Source: Verrucomicrobiota bacterium
GTDB lineage: Bacteria; Verrucomicrobiota; Verrucomicrobiia; Limisphaerales; UBA1319
DNA: 64,000 nucleotides
NCBI GenBank assembly: GCA_022711435.1
Contig: JAKLFB010000001.1
Span: forward strand, 62,001-126,000
Direction: 5' to 3'
This document shows, piece after piece, positions 63,024 to 64,000 of this stretch. Position 1 is the stretch's first letter; the number at the start of each line of letters is the position of its first letter. The notes under the pieces are model-generated. The model searched no databases. It saw only the letters and a list, made by a program, of their open reading frames with translations, and was not told the origin of the DNA. The translations under genes were made by a program, and so were the position numbers.

Positions 63024-64000
63024 CGGACCGTCAGATTGGCGACACGCGTTTCCTGGATGCCGGTGTCCGGATCGATCGCGAGCAGGATCATCTCGTAATC
63101 GCCGGTGGCGCGGACCACGGCGTCGTCCGCGTAGGTGCCATTCCATTCGAGCTTGTGCGTCCCGGCCGGGCGGGCCGTCAGGCTGAAGAGCGAGATGTAA
63201 TTCCCGTTGGGATCGCGCAGCCGCATCTGGACATTGGCTGCCCGGTTGAGCGTGTAATGGATCTCGGAGACCGTCGAGTGGGATGGCACGATGACATAGG
63301 CCTCCGCCTGGAGATCGGCGATGATGAGCCCGCGGCGATGGTAGAGAGCCACAGCGTTCTCGGGAAGAATTTGGGTCTTCGTCGAGAGGGTGAACCGGCC
63401 GTAATACAGCGAGTGGTCGATGCTGTTGCGTCCATTCCAATAGACGGTGCGGGCGCCGGCGTCCTGGGCTTCGCCCCAGATGATCGGATAGGCCTGGTTG
63501 GGCACGGCGAGGAACACGAACGCGGGCGCGAAAAGGCTGAAGGTGATCTCGACGGGCTCGTTGGCCTGGAAGTTGAAATTCGTGTTGACGGTCACGCTGG
63601 ACACCGTGACGGGGCCGGGCACGTATTCGGGCTGGTAGGCATCGGATCGCCCGTGCTCGGCGGCGGCGCGGACGGTGAACGCATAGATGCCGGGCTCGAG
63701 CAGTTGGCCCTGCGGATCGCGGCCGTCCCAGGTGACCCGGCGGGCGCCCGGATCCATGGTCTGGCGAGCCGACCAGACCGTGTTCGAGGTGAACGTGACG
63801 CCGACCGATCCCATGAAATCGATGTTGGTTTCGACCATCGAGATGTCGACCGTGACATCGCTGCGCTTGCTGAGGGTGAAGTCGATGCTGACCGCCTCGA
63901 GGGGCGGATCGAACACTTGCCGGCTGAGCGCCGCGCCCGAGATCTTCACGTTGTCGACCTGGGCCACCCATTGGGTCTGGACGAGGTTGCCCGCCAGGTC
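63020..64000 (-). CDS. FlgD-Ig-like repeat protein, N-terminus beyond right edge
   Basis: The frame is open to base 64000; a GTG at 63967 is internal, because the codons before it continue the domain (DLAGNLVQTQWV). The visible 326 residues contain about three FlgD-type Ig-like repeats: IDFTLSKRSDVTVDISMVE with RRVTWDGRDPQGQLLEPGIY, VEITFSLFAPAFVFLAV with ARTVYWNGRNSIDH, and IHYTLNRAANVQMRLRDPNG with THKLEWNGTYADDAVVRATG. This pattern (W-D/N-G-x-D, G-x-Y) is typical of domains at the ends of surface or secreted proteins. It heads the visible part of the RHS operon and overlaps the propeller gene by 4 nt. Confidence 0.85.
   Translation of the reverse strand, partial: DLAGNLVQTQWVAQVDNVKISGAALSRQVFDPPLEAVSIDFTLSKRSDVTVDISMVETNIDFMGSVGVTFTSNTVWSARQTMDPGARRVTWDGRDPQGQLLEPGIYAFTVRAAAEHGRSDAYQPEYVPGPVTVSSVTVNTNFNFQANEPVEITFSLFAPAFVFLAVPNQAYPIIWGEAQDAGARTVYWNGRNSIDHSLYYGRFTLSTKTQILPENAVALYHRRGLIIADLQAEAYVIVPSHSTVSEIHYTLNRAANVQMRLRDPNGNYISLFSLTARPAGTHKLEWNGTYADDAVVRATGDYEMILLAIDPDTGIQETRVANLTVR

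Overview
The window is GC-rich bacterial chromosome, most likely from a member of the Verrucomicrobiota (PVC superphylum), probably a soil or sediment polysaccharide degrader. The evidence is a combination of features: a prepilin-like protein with an FTLIE methylation site and a C-terminal ADGH-type motif, secreted LamG/PA14/Ig proteins ending in an RFFRV/RFFRL-type tail, a Tat-exported Gfo/Idh oxidoreductase, a fused SecDF, a sulfatase with a CSPSR site, and outer-membrane functions (LolCD). No species assignment is possible from the sequence alone. I found no tRNA, rRNA, CRISPR array or transposase.

Layout. 1-7.1 kb (minus strand): a left-truncated LamG/Ig repeat protein, a pseudopilin-like protein, and a NarL-type response regulator overlapping a very large sensor kinase with a PA14-like and OB-like ectodomain. 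7.1-15.9 kb (plus): a DUF4126 membrane protein coupled to a PA14/Ig secreted protein, a second Ig-containing secreted protein, a Tat-exported protein resembling sugar isomerases, DoxX, and a broken BNR sialidase. 15.9-30.5 kb (minus): a HEAT-repeat protein, Gfo/Idh, a class V aminotransferase, then a compact block (5' to 3') ilvE-mcsA-mcsB-clpC-pyrF carrying what looks like a complete protein-arginine phosphorylation/ClpC targeting module. Upstream of it are lolC-lolD, a cobalamin adenosyltransferase and a cell-wall amidase. 30.6-40.2 kb (plus): a housekeeping run yajC-secDF-terC-like-exoD-like-recJ-ispD-S41 peptidase-tsaD. 40.2-43.8 kb: a sodium/solute symporter divergent from anmK, then an HMCES/YedK protein.

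44-55.6 kb is a carbohydrate-degradation region. It holds a heparinase II/III-like lyase, a 1637-residue GH2-GH127 fusion, a sulfatase, a 0.9 kb repeat-rich intergenic region, an internally deleted symporter remnant, a small anchored protein and L-rhamnose isomerase. The gene content fits breakdown of arabinose-, galactose- or rhamnose-containing, possibly sulfated or uronate-containing, glycans.

55.65-64 kb (minus) is a tightly coupled seven-gene operon in which almost every junction is a 4-nt ATGA overlap. From 5' to 3' it encodes a FlgD-Ig-like repeat protein (cut by the window edge), a PD40 propeller protein, a small exported Ig-like protein, a larger exported protein whose C-terminus is a paralogue of it, a 1350-residue RHS-repeat protein with a DUF4329-like C-terminus and a GGD minisatellite tail, a small exported protein, and a ChrB-C-like lipoprotein. 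This is the best candidate in the window for an undescribed multi-protein system. Its function is inferred only from domain content and gene coupling.

Most large open frames on the strand opposite these genes are GC-driven shadows and are not annotated.
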